Source of the DNA: Betaproteobacteria bacterium
GTDB lineage: Bacteria > Bdellovibrionota_B > Oligoflexia > Silvanigrellales > Silvanigrellaceae
Assembly (NCBI GenBank): GCA_016868315.1
Contig: VGHE01000003.1
Coordinates: 248,001 to 312,000, forward strand
Length of the DNA: 64,000 nucleotides
Direction of reading: 5' to 3'
Made by a program: the position numbers and the translations under genes. Positions 1 to 10,700 of the stretch are shown piece after piece; within the stretch, counting starts at the first letter, position 1, and every line of letters starts with the position of its first letter. A model generated the notes under the pieces. It did no database searches. It was not told where the DNA came from and saw only the letters and a list, made by a program, of their open reading frames with translations.

Positions 1-1582
1 CAATACCTCCATTTTCGGCAACTGACCCAACATTCAGCCCTGATTGAGCCAACGCAACCTTGTGAGGGAGGAGTGCTGCAAAACGATCGCCCAAAACCTG
101 CGACGCGCTCCTGTGCGGGTAAAAGTGACTCCATTGTGCAGAGCGCAACAACAAAGCGTCGGCCAGTGCACGCCGAACGTCAAGCCTCTCAAAAAAAGCG
201 ATCAATTTTTCAGGAATCAAAGAGCGGTTCAGTTCATCTACATGGGTGCCAATCCAAGCCGTTGAGACATTGCCTTCGATATAGTCCGCGTGCTGCGCAA
301 CGGCGGTCAGGAATGGAAGATTGGTCGTGCATCCATGAACTGTGGTTTTTTCTAGGGCTCGTGCCAACAGTTCACAAGCAGCCGCTCGCGTCGCGGCATG
401 TGCGATAACCTTAGCAATCATGGAGTCGAAGCGATCATTAACTCGGCCTCCCTCAACGACTCCCGAATCAACACGCACTCCCGGTAAATTAGCTTCGCGG
501 TAGACAACCAAAGGGCCGGGTGTTGGCAAAAAGCCCGAACGCGGATCCTCAGCTAAAAGACGCGCTTCAATAGCGACCCCACGTGGGACGGGCACCACAA
601 AAACATCGGGGCGTGGAAAGCCCTCTGGCCACACACCAAGCGCGAGTTCAAATTGTGCACGCACTAGGTCAACACCATAAACCAATTCGGTGACAGGATG
701 CTCCACCTGAAGACGCGTGTTCATTTCAAGAAAGAAGAATTCGCCCGAATCACTTAACAAAAACTCAACCGTGCCCGCGCCGCGATATTTGGTTTCTGCA
801 ACCAGTGCCATTGCGGCGCGTCCCATTTTCTCGCGCAACTGCGTATCGACAACCGGACTGGGGGCTTCTTCAAGGACTTTTTGATGTCGGCGTTGCAGCG
901 AACACTCGCGCTCGCCCCAAAAAACACCACCGCCCTGTCCATCTCCAAAAACCTGAATCTCAACATGGCGCGGAGCAACAAGGTAACGCTCCACAAAAAC
1001 AGTTGGGTCATTGAAACTGGCCAGGGCTTCCTGCGATGCACGCGCAATAGCATCCGGGAGATCTTTGATATTCTCCACAATCCGCATGCCACGACCACCA
1101 CCACCGCCACTCGCCTTCACCAGAAACGGCGCGACTATCCCGCGCTGAGTGAGAACTTCAGACCACTTCTCCACCGCAAGTTGTTTGAGCTCTTGGCTGA
1201 GCAGAGCTTCGAGAGTTGGCACTCCACAGCGGCGCGCAAAACTTTTCGCAGATTCTTTGCCGCCCATGGCGCGCATGTTCAGCGGTGTTGGTCCCACAAA
1301 CGCAATTCCAGCATCTTCCACGAGCTGCGCAAAATCCGCGTTTTCGGACAAAAAACCATAGCCCGGATGAATCAAATCAGCGCGCCATGAGCGTGCGGCA
1401 TTCACAATCGCTTGAGCATCGAGGAAACTGCTCACCTCAAGCACGGCATCAGCTTCAAAGCGCACTGGAGCGTCACAATCTTCAGGCGTAGAGATGACTG
1501 CAACTTTCCACCCAAAGTCTCGTCCGGAACGCATAATTCGGCGTGCAATTTCTCCGCGGTTGGCAATCACAAGACGCTTCAT
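1..1582 (-). CDS. Acyl-CoA carboxylase biotin carboxylase (alpha) subunit, cut by window edge
   Basis: Reading the minus strand from the ATG at 1582 gives about 527 codons with no stop to the left edge. The ORF track omits it because it is unclosed. The start reads MKRLVIANRGEIARRI, the standard biotin carboxylase N-terminus. HPGYGFLSEN lies near residue 72, the ATP-grasp glycine loop KASGGGGGRGM near 156-166, and EMNTRLQVEHPVTE near 300. The visible length already exceeds a free-standing biotin carboxylase domain (about 450 residues). A BCCP domain probably follows outside the window, as in LiuD, AtuF or propionyl-CoA carboxylase alpha. The enzyme carboxylates biotin with ATP and bicarbonate for the carboxyltransferase at 4388-5995. 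The start overlaps the hydratase stop by 4 bp (ATGA), so the two are co-translated. The substrate is not decided here. Confidence 0.95.
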   Translation of the reverse strand, partial: MKRLVIANRGEIARRIMRSGRDFGWKVAVISTPEDCDAPVRFEADAVLEVSSFLDAQAIVNAARSWRADLIHPGYGFLSENADFAQLVEDAGIAFVGPTPLNMRAMGGKESAKSFARRCGVPTLEALLSQELKQLAVEKWSEVLTQRGIVAPFLVKASGGGGGRGMRIVENIKDLPDAIARASQEALASFNDPTVFVERYLVAPRHVEIQVFGDGQGGGVFWGERECSLQRRHQKVLEEAPSPVVDTQLREKMGRAAMALVAETKYRGAGTVEFLLSDSGEFFFLEMNTRLQVEHPVTELVYGVDLVRAQFELALGVWPEGFPRPDVFVVPVPRGVAIEARLLAEDPRSGFLPTPGPLVVYREANLPGVRVDSGVVEGGRVNDRFDSMIAKVIAHAATRAAACELLARALEKTTVHGCTTNLPFLTAVAQHADYIEGNVSTAWIGTHVDELNRSLIPEKLIAFFERLDVRRALADALLLRSAQWSHFYPHRSASQVLGDRFAALLPHKVALAQSGLNVGSVAENGGI

Positions 1583-2454
1583 GGGGTGCTCCTGAGCACT
1601 GTTGCATCCATTGAAGCGCACCACTGCGGCTGCTTCTTGTCGAAGAATTTTGCCAGTCCGTGCTGCCCCTCTTCCGAACAGCGAGCTACCGCGATCGCCT
1701 GCGCTGTGTGCTCGAAAAGACCCGGATCGGGCAGCGGAGAAATTTTACGGAGGAGATCTTTGGTGCGACGCACTGCATTCGGTGCTGCGAGAAGATGCTC
1801 GCTGACTGTTGCGGCAAGCGCCTCTTTAAAACCCGTTTCACCCGACGCGGCATCAACCACATGTTGAACAAGCCCCAGGTGAAAAGCCTGTTCTGCATTC
1901 AATCGCATGCCTGAGAGCATCACAGGCGCTGCGCGCCCTGTTCCCAATTTACGCACGATGTATGGGCTAATCACCCCTGGAACGATACCAAGGCGTACCT
2001 CGCTGGTCGCAAACACAGCCTTTGAATCGGCGACCACAACATCTGAGCAGCAAACCAAGCCAAACCCGCCACCGATTGCCGCTCCGCGGACAGCCGAGAC
2101 AACCGTTGTTGGGAAACTTGCCAGTCTGAAAAAAAGTGTTCCGAGAATGCGTGCGTCACGCAGACTCTGCGCTTCGTTGCCGCGCGCCTGTTCTTGCATG
2201 TAGTTGAGGTCTGCTCCGGCACAAAACGTGCTCCCCTCGCCTTCGATCAACAACACGCGCATTTTTTCCGCATCGCGCGTCGCAGCAAGTTCAGCAAGCA
2301 CATCATTGAGCTCTGTGATCATGTCGGCGTTGAATGCATTGCGCACGTCCGGGCGATTGAGCACAAGTCTCACAACACCAGAGCCTGCGTGAACCACCTG
2401 CAACGTGCTGCCCTGATAGTCCGAACTCAAATCAAGTTTGCGTGTTTGGCTCAT
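1579..2454 (-). CDS. Enoyl-CoA hydratase/isomerase family protein (LiuC/AtuE-like)
   Basis: A crotonase-fold protein of 291 aa. The CoA/oxyanion motif FCAGADLNYM is near residue 80 and GAAIGGGFGLVCCSDVVVA near 125. SEVRLGIVPGVISPYIVRKLG resembles the methylglutaconyl-CoA hydratase (LiuC) group. The first catalytic Glu of classical crotonases falls in GGGFGL and appears absent, while the second (SEVRLG) is kept; as I recall LiuC-type hydratases share this pattern. The gene sits four bases after the AtuA-like gene and overlaps the biotin carboxylase by ATGA, so it belongs to the carboxylase operon. The likely role is hydration of the glutaconyl-CoA produced by the carboxylase. The exact substrate (3-methylglutaconyl- or isohexenylglutaconyl-CoA) cannot be told from sequence alone. 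Confidence 0.9.
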   Translation of the reverse strand: MSQTRKLDLSSDYQGSTLQVVHAGSGVVRLVLNRPDVRNAFNADMITELNDVLAELAATRDAEKMRVLLIEGEGSTFCAGADLNYMQEQARGNEAQSLRDARILGTLFFRLASFPTTVVSAVRGAAIGGGFGLVCCSDVVVADSKAVFATSEVRLGIVPGVISPYIVRKLGTGRAAPVMLSGMRLNAEQAFHLGLVQHVVDAASGETGFKEALAATVSEHLLAAPNAVRRTKDLLRKISPLPDPGLFEHTAQAIAVARCSEEGQHGLAKFFDKKQPQWCASMDATVLRSTP

Positions 2455-2458
2455 GCGT

Positions 2459-4372
2459 TCAAACTCCCGGGAACGACGCAGTCACAAAGATTTCGCTGTT
2501 GGAAGCCGCGTGCAAAGTATCAATACTTGCAAACAACCCAAGCGGAATTTCCATCTCACAGCGCAACAGTGCTTGGCTCAAGGTCTTACCTTGGGCATCG
2601 ATACACAAGCTCATTGTTCCGCCGCCATCGAGGGTTTCCTCGAGCAGAAAATTAAGCGCCCAAAGATTCGGAACAACATGGCGTGTCACCTGCCCTTGGC
2701 AGATGCTAGCAAACCAGTTTTTGACGAGCTCCGCAGATACATTCTCACGCAACCAGGCATAGCACTCAGGTGAGCGCCCAATCAGACCAATGTTCGCAGT
2801 ATCGCCTTTGTCACCACTGCGTGCATGAGCAATCGCCCACAAAGGAAGTTTCCTGGTTTTTCCGGTAGCCGTGGGATTGAGCCTATGCGGATCGGAAGGT
2901 GCAACTGTGATCTCTGCACTGCCACCCGTTTTGGGCCAAGCCAGTTCCGATGATTGAGCAACCGAGCAAGGATCAGGACGGTTGACTTTCACCTCCCCGA
3001 CCCAAACGCGAGCCAAAGCCACTTCTTGTGGAATCAATGCAGGCCAATAGCTCACAACATCACTAATGGATGGCGCACCACCCGTCACAGCCACACCCGA
3101 AGGACCACTGAGAATCAGACTTGGCAGAATTTTACGAAAAACCTGCAAAGATGCTTTTTCATCGGCAAGCGCACCAAACCGCACCAGCACTTCCTTGGCT
3201 GCATGAGCAGGAGCAAGAGCACGGTGCGTGGAGTCATCACCAATATATTCGGTCATGGTTTTGCGGCACGGCGGCAAACCAGCACGAGTCAGCTCTGCGC
3301 TGAGTTTTTGCCACATGATTTTTGAAAAGACTTCTGCTTTAGCTCGGGCATCGGGACCTGAAACAATCAATGTTCCGTTTGCTTTGTAACCATCAGCGTA
3401 AGCCACACTGACTTTTAAAAGATCAGTGGGCGGCCTGCCCTTCACGCCCGACACACGCACGCGATCATCACCCGCCTGAGCCAATGCGATGGTTGTAAAA
3501 TCAGCAATCACATCGGGCGTAATATAACTCTGTGGGTGTCCCATTTCATAAAGAAGCTGCTCGCGCAAAGTTTGAACCGAAACCAGACCACCACTGCCCG
3601 GGTGCTTGGTTACGATGAATGAACCATCCGGGGAACATTCAAGAATGGGGAAACCGACGTCTTCGAAGCTCTGCACTTTTTTCCAGTCGGTGAAATTCCC
3701 GCCCGTGGCTTGAGCACCACATTCAATAATGTGACCCGCCACAATCCCATGCGAGAGCTTATCGTAATCGTCAGCCTTCCAGCCGAACTCGTGGATCATG
3801 GCCGCAAGAGTGATACCCGTATCGGTCACACGACCGCAGATAACAATGTCGGGCTTGCTCCTGAGAGCCTCCACTACTGGCATGGCGCCAAAATAAACGT
3901 TTGCACTGAGAACACGCGACAAAACCCCATCGAAGTCTTCGCCGGTTTCCATATTTTTCATGGCGCAGCCCGGCTGCTTCACAAGCTGTGGCAAGCGCTC
4001 CGCAATATCGTCGCCTTCCACAATAGCTACGCGCAGATCAACACCTTCTTTGCGCGCAAGCTCAAACAGGGCATCCGCACAAGCACGCGGATTCACACCA
4101 CCCGCATTAGTGATAATTTTGATACCACGATCTTTGCAGGTTTTGAGAAGTGGAGCGAGCTGTGTGACGAAGTCACCTGCGTAGCCCAACTTGGGGTCTT
4201 TTTGTCTCTGCTTCTGCAGAATACTCATGGTGATTTCGGCAAGAAAGTCGATGGAAATGTAATCCAAATTGAGAGGACCACACACCTGACGACGCAGCGC
4301 ATAGGGGTCATCGCCCCAGTATCCGCCAGCATTTGCAATTCGAATCATGTTTTTCACTTCACCAACAGTCAT
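2459..4372 (-). CDS. AtuA-family protein (DUF1446 plus C-terminal AtuA-like domain)
   Basis: A 637-aa protein beginning MIRIANAGGYWGDDP from the second Met. This is the DUF1446/AtuA signature; internal motifs include KIITNAGGVNPRACA and VICGRVTDTG. The last roughly 110 residues (from LPLWAIAHARSGDKGDTANIGLIG) match the small AtuA-like C-terminal domain, so this is a two-domain version. AtuA is needed for acyclic terpene (citronellol/geraniol) use in Pseudomonas, but its reaction is not established. Homologues are common beside acyl-CoA carboxylases. The first ATG (4372) has AAAGGA upstream and the second (4348) has GGTGAAG, so either could be used. The gene lies between the carboxyltransferase and the hydratase. 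Confidence 0.88.
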   Translation of the reverse strand: MTVGEVKNMIRIANAGGYWGDDPYALRRQVCGPLNLDYISIDFLAEITMSILQKQRQKDPKLGYAGDFVTQLAPLLKTCKDRGIKIITNAGGVNPRACADALFELARKEGVDLRVAIVEGDDIAERLPQLVKQPGCAMKNMETGEDFDGVLSRVLSANVYFGAMPVVEALRSKPDIVICGRVTDTGITLAAMIHEFGWKADDYDKLSHGIVAGHIIECGAQATGGNFTDWKKVQSFEDVGFPILECSPDGSFIVTKHPGSGGLVSVQTLREQLLYEMGHPQSYITPDVIADFTTIALAQAGDDRVRVSGVKGRPPTDLLKVSVAYADGYKANGTLIVSGPDARAKAEVFSKIMWQKLSAELTRAGLPPCRKTMTEYIGDDSTHRALAPAHAAKEVLVRFGALADEKASLQVFRKILPSLILSGPSGVAVTGGAPSISDVVSYWPALIPQEVALARVWVGEVKVNRPDPCSVAQSSELAWPKTGGSAEITVAPSDPHRLNPTATGKTRKLPLWAIAHARSGDKGDTANIGLIGRSPECYAWLRENVSAELVKNWFASICQGQVTRHVVPNLWALNFLLEETLDGGGTMSLCIDAQGKTLSQALLRCEMEIPLGLFASIDTLHAASNSEIFVTASFPGV

Positions 4373-4387
4373 GGCAGTAAATTCCTT

Positions 4388-5995
4388 TCACATCCGGAAG
4401 ACGCCGACTTGGGTCGGCTCGATGGCTGAGTGCAGTGTTGTCGCCAGACTCGCCGCGAGAATTTGGCGCGTATGGCGCATGTCGATGATGCCATCGTCCC
4501 AGAGCCGCGCTGATGCATGGTAGGGATGCCCTTCGCGCTCATATTTTGCACGAATGGGTTGAGCAATTTCCTCGGCCTGGTCTGCGCTCAATAATTTACC
4601 TTCACGCGCAAGTTGATCGCGCTTCACCGTGACCATCACCTGCGCAGCCTGTTCCCCACCCATCACGCTGATGCGAGAAGATGGCCAAGTCCAAAGGAAG
4701 CGGGGGCTGTAGGCGCGGCCGCACATGCCGTAGTTACCTGCACCGAAACTGCCACCCATGAGCAATGAGATTTTGGGAACCTTGGCCGTGGCGACTGCGT
4801 GCACCATTTTAGCACCGTCTTTTGCAATTCCACCGCGCTCATATTGGGCACCCACCATGAAGCCCGTGATGTTCTGCAGAAACAGAAGCGGAACCGATTC
4901 TTTTGTGCACAGCTCAATAAAATGAGCTGCCTTGAGTGCACTTTCAGCAAAGAGCACACCATTGTTGGCAATAATTCCGCAGGGCATTCCTTCAATATGA
5001 GCAAAGCCCGTCACGAGGGTTGTGGCGTAGCGTTGTTTGAATTCGAAAAGGCGGCTGCCATCGACGACGCGAGCAATCACCTCGCGGATGTCCACCTGAC
5101 GGCGCAAATCCCGAGGCCAGAGCCCAAGGATCTCCTCCGGATCGAAACGGGGCGCTTCGGGTGTCTGGAGTTTCACATGCGCTGCAGGACGCTGACCCAA
5201 GTGCAAAACAACATCACGAAGAATAGCAATGGCGTGTTCATCGTTGTGGGCGTAGTGATCTGCCACACCGCTCATCTCCGTGTGGACACGCGCTCCACCG
5301 AGTTCATCGGCAGAAACATCCTCGCCTGTGGCGGCCTTCACAAGCGGTGGCCCGCCGAGAAAAATGGTTCCCGTGCCATTGACGATGATGGTCTGATCCG
5401 ACATGGCCGGTACATATGCTCCGCCCGCGGTGCAGCTTCCCATCACGCATGCGATTTGAGGAATTCCCAGAGCACTCATATTGGCCTGGTTGAAAAAGAT
5501 ACGCCCGAAATGCTCTTTATCCGGAAATACTTCCGACTGCAGCGGCAAAAATGCTCCGCCGCTGTCCACCAAATAAAGACACGGCAACCGATTCTCGAGC
5601 GCTATTTCTTGCGCTCGCAGATGTTTTTTCACCGTCAGCGGATAATAGGTTCCACCTTTGACAGTGGCATCATTGGCAACAATCATACAGGTTACGCCGC
5701 TCACGCGGCCGATGCCCGCCACGACTCCTGCAGCAGGGACTGAATCCTCGTAGACACCGTCTGCAGCATAAGGGGCGACTTCCAAAAAAGGAGTGCCTGG
5801 GTCAAGCAGCAGTGCAATGCGGTCGCGCACGAAGAGCTTGTTCTGCTCCTTCAAACGTGCGCGCGCCTTTTCGCCTCCTCCGGTGCGGATTTGAGCGAGT
5901 TTTTCAGACAATTCATTGTTGAGTTGCCGATGATACTCAAAATTGGCTTTGTACTCATCTGAGCGCGTGTCGACATGACTGCGGATGAGAGTCAC
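4388..5995 (-). CDS. Acyl-CoA carboxylase carboxyltransferase (beta) subunit, MCC/GCC type
   Basis: A carboxyltransferase of 535 aa from the GTG at 5995. I prefer that start to the upstream ORF-track start because an ideal AAGGAG lies 8 nt before it. The N-terminal half carries [20 protein letters not shown] and [15 protein letters not shown]. The C-terminal half carries [27 protein letters not shown] and [13 protein letters not shown]. The protein ends in an [11 protein letters not shown] tail typical of methylcrotonyl- and geranyl-CoA carboxylase beta subunits. It transfers CO2 from carboxybiotin (subunit at 1-1582) to a branched enoyl-CoA. It is probably the first gene of the operon, with 115 bp separating it from pdxJ. 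Motifs alone do not separate LiuB from AtuC. Confidence 0.95.
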   Translation of the reverse strand: MTLIRSHVDTRSDEYKANFEYHRQLNNELSEKLAQIRTGGGEKARARLKEQNKLFVRDRIALLLDPGTPFLEVAPYAADGVYEDSVPAAGVVAGIGRVSGVTCMIVANDATVKGGTYYPLTVKKHLRAQEIALENRLPCLYLVDSGGAFLPLQSEVFPDKEHFGRIFFNQANMSALGIPQIACVMGSCTAGGAYVPAMSDQTIIVNGTGTIFLGGPPLVKAATGEDVSADELGGARVHTEMSGVADHYAHNDEHAIAILRDVVLHLGQRPAAHVKLQTPEAPRFDPEEILGLWPRDLRRQVDIREVIARVVDGSRLFEFKQRYATTLVTGFAHIEGMPCGIIANNGVLFAESALKAAHFIELCTKESVPLLFLQNITGFMVGAQYERGGIAKDGAKMVHAVATAKVPKISLLMGGSFGAGNYGMCGRAYSPRFLWTWPSSRISVMGGEQAAQVMVTVKRDQLAREGKLLSADQAEEIAQPIRAKYEREGHPYHASARLWDDGIIDMRHTRQILAASLATTLHSAIEPTQVGVFRM

Positions 5996-6110
5996 TGCGA
6001 AATCTCCTTGCCTCGGTCGCATTCACAAAGAATGCCGGGTCGAAAGTCCCATGAGAAATTCTTACGAAGGAGGCTGTCTTAGCTGTTCCAGAACATTTAG
6101 ACAAATGCTC

Positions 6111-6827
6111 TCAGGGGCGGCGAATGAGCTCTTTCATTTCGCGCACAGCACGCTCCAGACCCACAAGCACCGCTCGCGCCACAATGCTGTGCCCAATGTT
6201 GAGATCTTGCATGTGGGGAATCACAGCCACGGGTGTAACATTGCGGTAATTCAGCCCATGCCCAGCATGCGGGGCGATGCCTTTAGAAAAGGCATATGCG
6301 CACGCTGCGCTTATCCGCTGCAACTCTTTGTTCTGCTCAGCTCCCGCAACCTCCGAGTAACGGCCGGTATGGAATTCAACCATCGAGGCACCAGTTCTGA
6401 GGGTTGCATCTACAGCTGAACTCTCGGGCTCAATAAACAAGCTGCACGGTATTTGAGCAGACTGCAGAGCTCGCACAGCATCTGTGAGGGAACCCATTTG
6501 TCCTGCAACGTCGAGACCGCCTTCAGTGGTGCGTTCCTCACGCTTTTCTGGCACCAGAGTCACCATGTCGGGTTTCACCTCGAGTGCAATGCGAATCATC
6601 TCGGCAGTGCACGCCATTTCGAGATTCAAAGGCACCTGCAAGATACTCCGCAAGAGGCGGACATCGCGGTCGATGATATGGCGACGGTCTTCCCGCAAAT
6701 GCACGGTAATTTGATCGGCACCGCCGAGCTGAGCCAGCACTGCAGCTTCCACGGGGTCGGGGTACTGAGTTCCACGCGCCTGACGTATGGTTGCTACGTG
6801 GTCGATGTTCACTCCCAAATTCGCCAT
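6111..6827 (-). CDS. pdxJ: Pyridoxine 5'-phosphate synthase
   Basis: A 238-aa protein of the usual PdxJ length. It starts [19 protein letters not shown] and continues with [22 protein letters not shown] and [20 protein letters not shown] lies near the C-terminus. The active-site histidine and glycine segments are all in place. PdxJ joins 1-deoxyxylulose 5-phosphate and 3-amino-1-hydroxyacetone phosphate to make pyridoxine phosphate in the DXP-dependent vitamin B6 route. The gene lies 22 bp downstream of the YdcF-like gene on the same strand and may be co-transcribed with it. In the gap to the carboxylase operon, CATTT-agac-AAATG could form a weak hairpin on the minus strand, but it has no U-tract. 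Confidence 0.96.
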   Translation of the reverse strand: MANLGVNIDHVATIRQARGTQYPDPVEAAVLAQLGGADQITVHLREDRRHIIDRDVRLLRSILQVPLNLEMACTAEMIRIALEVKPDMVTLVPEKREERTTEGGLDVAGQMGSLTDAVRALQSAQIPCSLFIEPESSAVDATLRTGASMVEFHTGRYSEVAGAEQNKELQRISAACAYAFSKGIAPHAGHGLNYRNVTPVAVIPHMQDLNIGHSIVARAVLVGLERAVREMKELIRRP

Positions 6828-6849
6828 GATTCACGTTCCTTTCCGATGA

Positions 6850-7659
6850 TTATTTCATCCAACCCATCGCTCGGTACCCGATGAAGCCAGCATACTCATT
6901 CAGCACCCGCACCGTGCGCTCCGCATTCCGAAAATTCAAGAATCCCTCACTTGAATATTCAACACCCGGGGATGGCACCGGACATGGCCGCAGACCTGCC
7001 GCTCGAAAAGCTCCCACGGCTCGCGGCATGTGCAAAGAACTGGTCACAAGAGCAATCTCGGGTTTCAACCGTAAGCTCTGCAGGTATGAAGCAACACGCG
7101 TGGCGTTATCACGGGTGTTGAGGGACTGCGATTCGGTCACGATATTCTCTTCAGGAATATCGGCACGCCAGGCACGAAAGGCATCCTTCATGAGCTCACT
7201 TTCTGGCCGAGGCACACCTGCGAGAGACGGCCCACCACTCATGACTACTTTAATGGTACGACGCTCATCAGGTGATAAAGCCACCATCCAGCGTGCCGCA
7301 TGACGCACCCGCGACATGGTGGAGACCGCAAGGTCATCCGCACCTGCGAGCCCCCCACCCAGAACGACCAGAGCACCCAACCCCGCGCGGCACCCCTCCT
7401 GGGAAAGCTGAGCCGTTTTGGAGAGGATGGGCTTCGCCCAAAGCTCAGGCAAGCCACGTGCTCCCGCAAAAACCAGAAGTGCGAAGGGAAGAACGAGACA
7501 AGCCAGGGAGGCTCCCCGCAATCCACGTTTAAGCAGAACCAGAGCCACACCCAAAAGCACTACGAAACCCAAGTCAAAGGAAAAATCCTTGACAATCCGG
7601 ACACCTTGAAGTGGCCAAGGCGAGGCTGCGCTGAGAACTTCAGGAGTAGGACTCGCCAT
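6850..7659 (-). CDS. YdcF/ElyC-like DUF218 membrane protein
   Basis: A 269-aa protein with two hydrophobic helices in the first 65 residues, followed by a DUF218 (YdcF/SanA/ElyC) domain. Visible motifs are ALVVLGGGL near 95, IKVVMSGGP near 140, VTESQSLNTRDNA near 175 and ALVTSSLHMPRA near 205. Proteins of this group (ElyC, SanA) act at the inner membrane and affect envelope or undecaprenyl-phosphate homeostasis, but their chemistry is unclear. The gene diverges from smc across a 68-bp gap and probably leads into pdxJ. The family call is firm; the role is by homology only. Confidence 0.85.
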   Translation of the reverse strand: MASPTPEVLSAASPWPLQGVRIVKDFSFDLGFVVLLGVALVLLKRGLRGASLACLVLPFALLVFAGARGLPELWAKPILSKTAQLSQEGCRAGLGALVVLGGGLAGADDLAVSTMSRVRHAARWMVALSPDERRTIKVVMSGGPSLAGVPRPESELMKDAFRAWRADIPEENIVTESQSLNTRDNATRVASYLQSLRLKPEIALVTSSLHMPRAVGAFRAAGLRPCPVPSPGVEYSSEGFLNFRNAERTVRVLNEYAGFIGYRAMGWMK

Positions 7660-7727
7660 TTTGTGTCTCCTGGGTTAGTGTGCCGGCCATACAACCAAAG
7701 TGAATTGAAGGGCCAGGACACACCCGC

Positions 7728-10700
7728 ATGAAGCTCAAATCCATTACGATGCATGGCTTCAAAAGTTTTGCCGACCGCGTGACGGTTCAATACCACGACG
7801 GCATCACCGGTGTCATTGGCCCGAACGGTTCCGGCAAATCAAACATCATCGATGCTGTGCGCTGGGTGATGGGTGAGCAAACCGCAAAAAGTCTGCGTGC
7901 CGACGACCCAACCGACATCATTTTTGCCGGATCGCAGAGCCGCAAACCATTGAGCATGGCAGAGGTCACGCTGACCTTCAGCAACAACGGTTCGCGTTGT
8001 CCGCCTGAGTTTCTGCATCTTCCAGAAGTTTCCATTGGTCGCCGTATCTATAGAAGTGGCGAGCGTGAATATTTTCTCAACAAAGAACCCTGTCGCCTCA
8101 AAGATATCGTTGATTTCCTGATGGCCATTGGCCTTGGCTCGAAGAGCTACGCAATCATTCAGCAGGACAAGCGCGACCGTATCATCCAAGCCTCGCCTGA
8201 TGACCTGCGAGAAATTCTCGAGGAAACTGCGGGCATAAGCATCTTCAAAACACGCCGCAAGGAAGCTGAAAAGCGCCTTGAATCGACTGGTGAAAAGCTG
8301 CGTAACCTCGGCGAAATTGAAACTGAGATCACCAAACAGGTCGAAAACCTGAGCGAGCAGGTGGTGAAAGCACAGCGCAAGCTCGAGCTTCAGGCTGAGC
8401 TGCGTGAAAAAGAAATCACGGTTCTGTCGAACCGCATTGGCTTCTTCCGCGCCAAAGCCAAAAAACTGCGCGACGAAATTGAATCAAAAGCGAAGGAAAC
8501 CCAAGCGCAAACCATCGAGGCTGCGCAATGGGAAGGCGAAGCCAACGAACTGAAGGCCGAGCAAATTGAGATCACGACCGAAATCAAAGATCTTGAAAAT
8601 GCCTTCGATGAAAAACGCCTGGCGCTCACGAAATTCCGCGAGCGTCTTGGCCACATCGCAAATCGTAAAACCGAACGCTCCCAATTCAAAAACCAGCTCT
8701 CACAAGACATCACTCTTGAGCGAGAAAACCTTCAGCGCGAAGAGGCTCGGCACACAGAAATGCTCTCGAGCCTCGAGCAAGCTGACCTTGAATTACGCAA
8801 ACTCGACGGCGAAACCGAGCACCTTCAATACCAGCTCGAAGAGGCCGACGAATCTCTGCAGGTCGAGCGCATCCGTGGCGAGGAACTCCGCTCAGAAATC
8901 CGTGCACTCGAAGACAGCACCAAGCTTTTGCGCTCCCGCAATGAAGTGGCACTTGCAGCGATTGAGAAGGCCAATCAAGCACTCTCGCGCGCCGAAGAAC
9001 AGCTGCGTGAGTTTGCAAACCAACGTGGTCAACTCGCTGCAGACAGACGTTCGGTTGAAGTTCAACTGAGCACACTTTCAAGCGGACTCGAGTCGGTGGC
9101 CAGTGAACGCGCGACACTCGATGCCGAGCTCACAATTTTGAATGAGGGCGTTGAGAACGCCAAAGCACAGCGTGACAGCGCCAAAGAGCGCCTACTCGAA
9201 GTCGCAACCCGTGCCAGTGGCCTCCAAAAAATGGTGGGTGGCTCGGATGGTCTTTCTGATGGCGCCAAGCTTCTCCGCGAGAAGCTTTCGCATCTTGTTC
9301 AGGGCTTTGTTTTTGAAAAGGTCACGGTACACCGCGACGACGAAGAGGCGCTTGAACGTGCCTTACCCGGTCTCCTCGAAGCTGCCCTGGTGGCAAGTGG
9401 CGATGTCCTCGTGGACGTGCTCGATAAGGTCGAGGAAGCGGGAGGAAGCCGTGTTGGCCTGCTGCTGACCGAAACACTTGCACCACTGTCACCAACAGAA
9501 ATCGACACCAAAAACAAAATCCTTGCGCACCAAGGGATCCGCTGTGTGGGCGACAGACTCTCACGTTGCGATGTTCCTGCGCTGCGCACACTCTTTGAAC
9601 GCACGTTTGTTGCTCGCGATGAGTGGTTGCTGTTTAAAGCATATCGGCAAATTCCAGCTGAGCTGCGCGGTCAGTTCTTGTTTCTCACCGATCGCGGCAC
9701 GCTCGTTTCTGGAACACGCGAAATTGGCTTCGGTGAATCCTCCGACGGCGCGGGTCAGGGGCTGCTGCAACGCAAACGCGAGCTTGCAGAGCTTGAGTCT
9801 GAACGCGATGCCGCGCAGGCTGCGCTTGCAACTCTCGAAGGTGGTTTGTTTGAAAAAGACGACCGCCGCAAAAAGCTTTTGGCACGCATCACGGAAATTG
9901 ATTCCCAGCTTTCGCGTGAAAAGGTTGAGGCACTGCGCCTGACCTCCCAACTCGAAACCTTCGATATCCAGCTGCGCCACCTCGATGAAAACATCTCCCG
10001 TGTTGAAAGCAACCGCTCTGAAACTCTGGCGGAAATTGAAGAGAGCCGACAGCAGTACGCGCGCAACCAGGCCGAAATTGATAGGCTTGAAGCTGAGCGC
10101 GCTCAGTTCATGCGCGACCTTCAGGACTACGAAAGCGAACTGTCCGACAAAAAAGAACACCGCGACGAGATTTTCAACGAAATCAACCGACGCCGCACCC
10201 AACGTGCAACCATCATGGAGCGTCAATCCAACTTCCGACGCAACTATGAGGAAGCAAAACACCACCTGCAGCGGCTGCGCGAAAAAGTAGATCGCGGCAT
10301 CGCGCAGCTGAGTGAAATCGACGCGCAAATTGCACAGGCGAGCGAGGAGCTGGCCGGCTCTGAGCGTGAAGTTATCCATCTTGAGCAAGAAACCAAACGC
10401 CTCGAGGGCAACCTTGAGCAAGCGCAATCGACCGAAGCAGAACTGGCCGAGAAACTGCGCGTGCTTGAATCTCGTCTCAAGACCCAACGCGACCACGAAA
10501 GCGCACGCCAGAAATTTGTGTCAGAACGCCAGGTCGAACTTGGACGCTTCGAAATGGTTCTGGAAACCTCTTTGAAGGAAGCTCAGGAGCGTTTCAACCT
10601 GACGCCCAAAGACTTCCCCGAGGAAGCGGAAGACAACCCGCAGCTTGTTTCTGAATTTGAAAAACGCATGCGGCAAATCAACAACGAACTTGCCGAGCTC

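Noticed and set aside
3710-4429. 239-aa plus-strand ORF opposite AtuA
   Set aside because: Fully antisense to a gene with clear motifs; the same holds for 4799-5743 (opposite the carboxyltransferase) and 9561-10496 (opposite smc).
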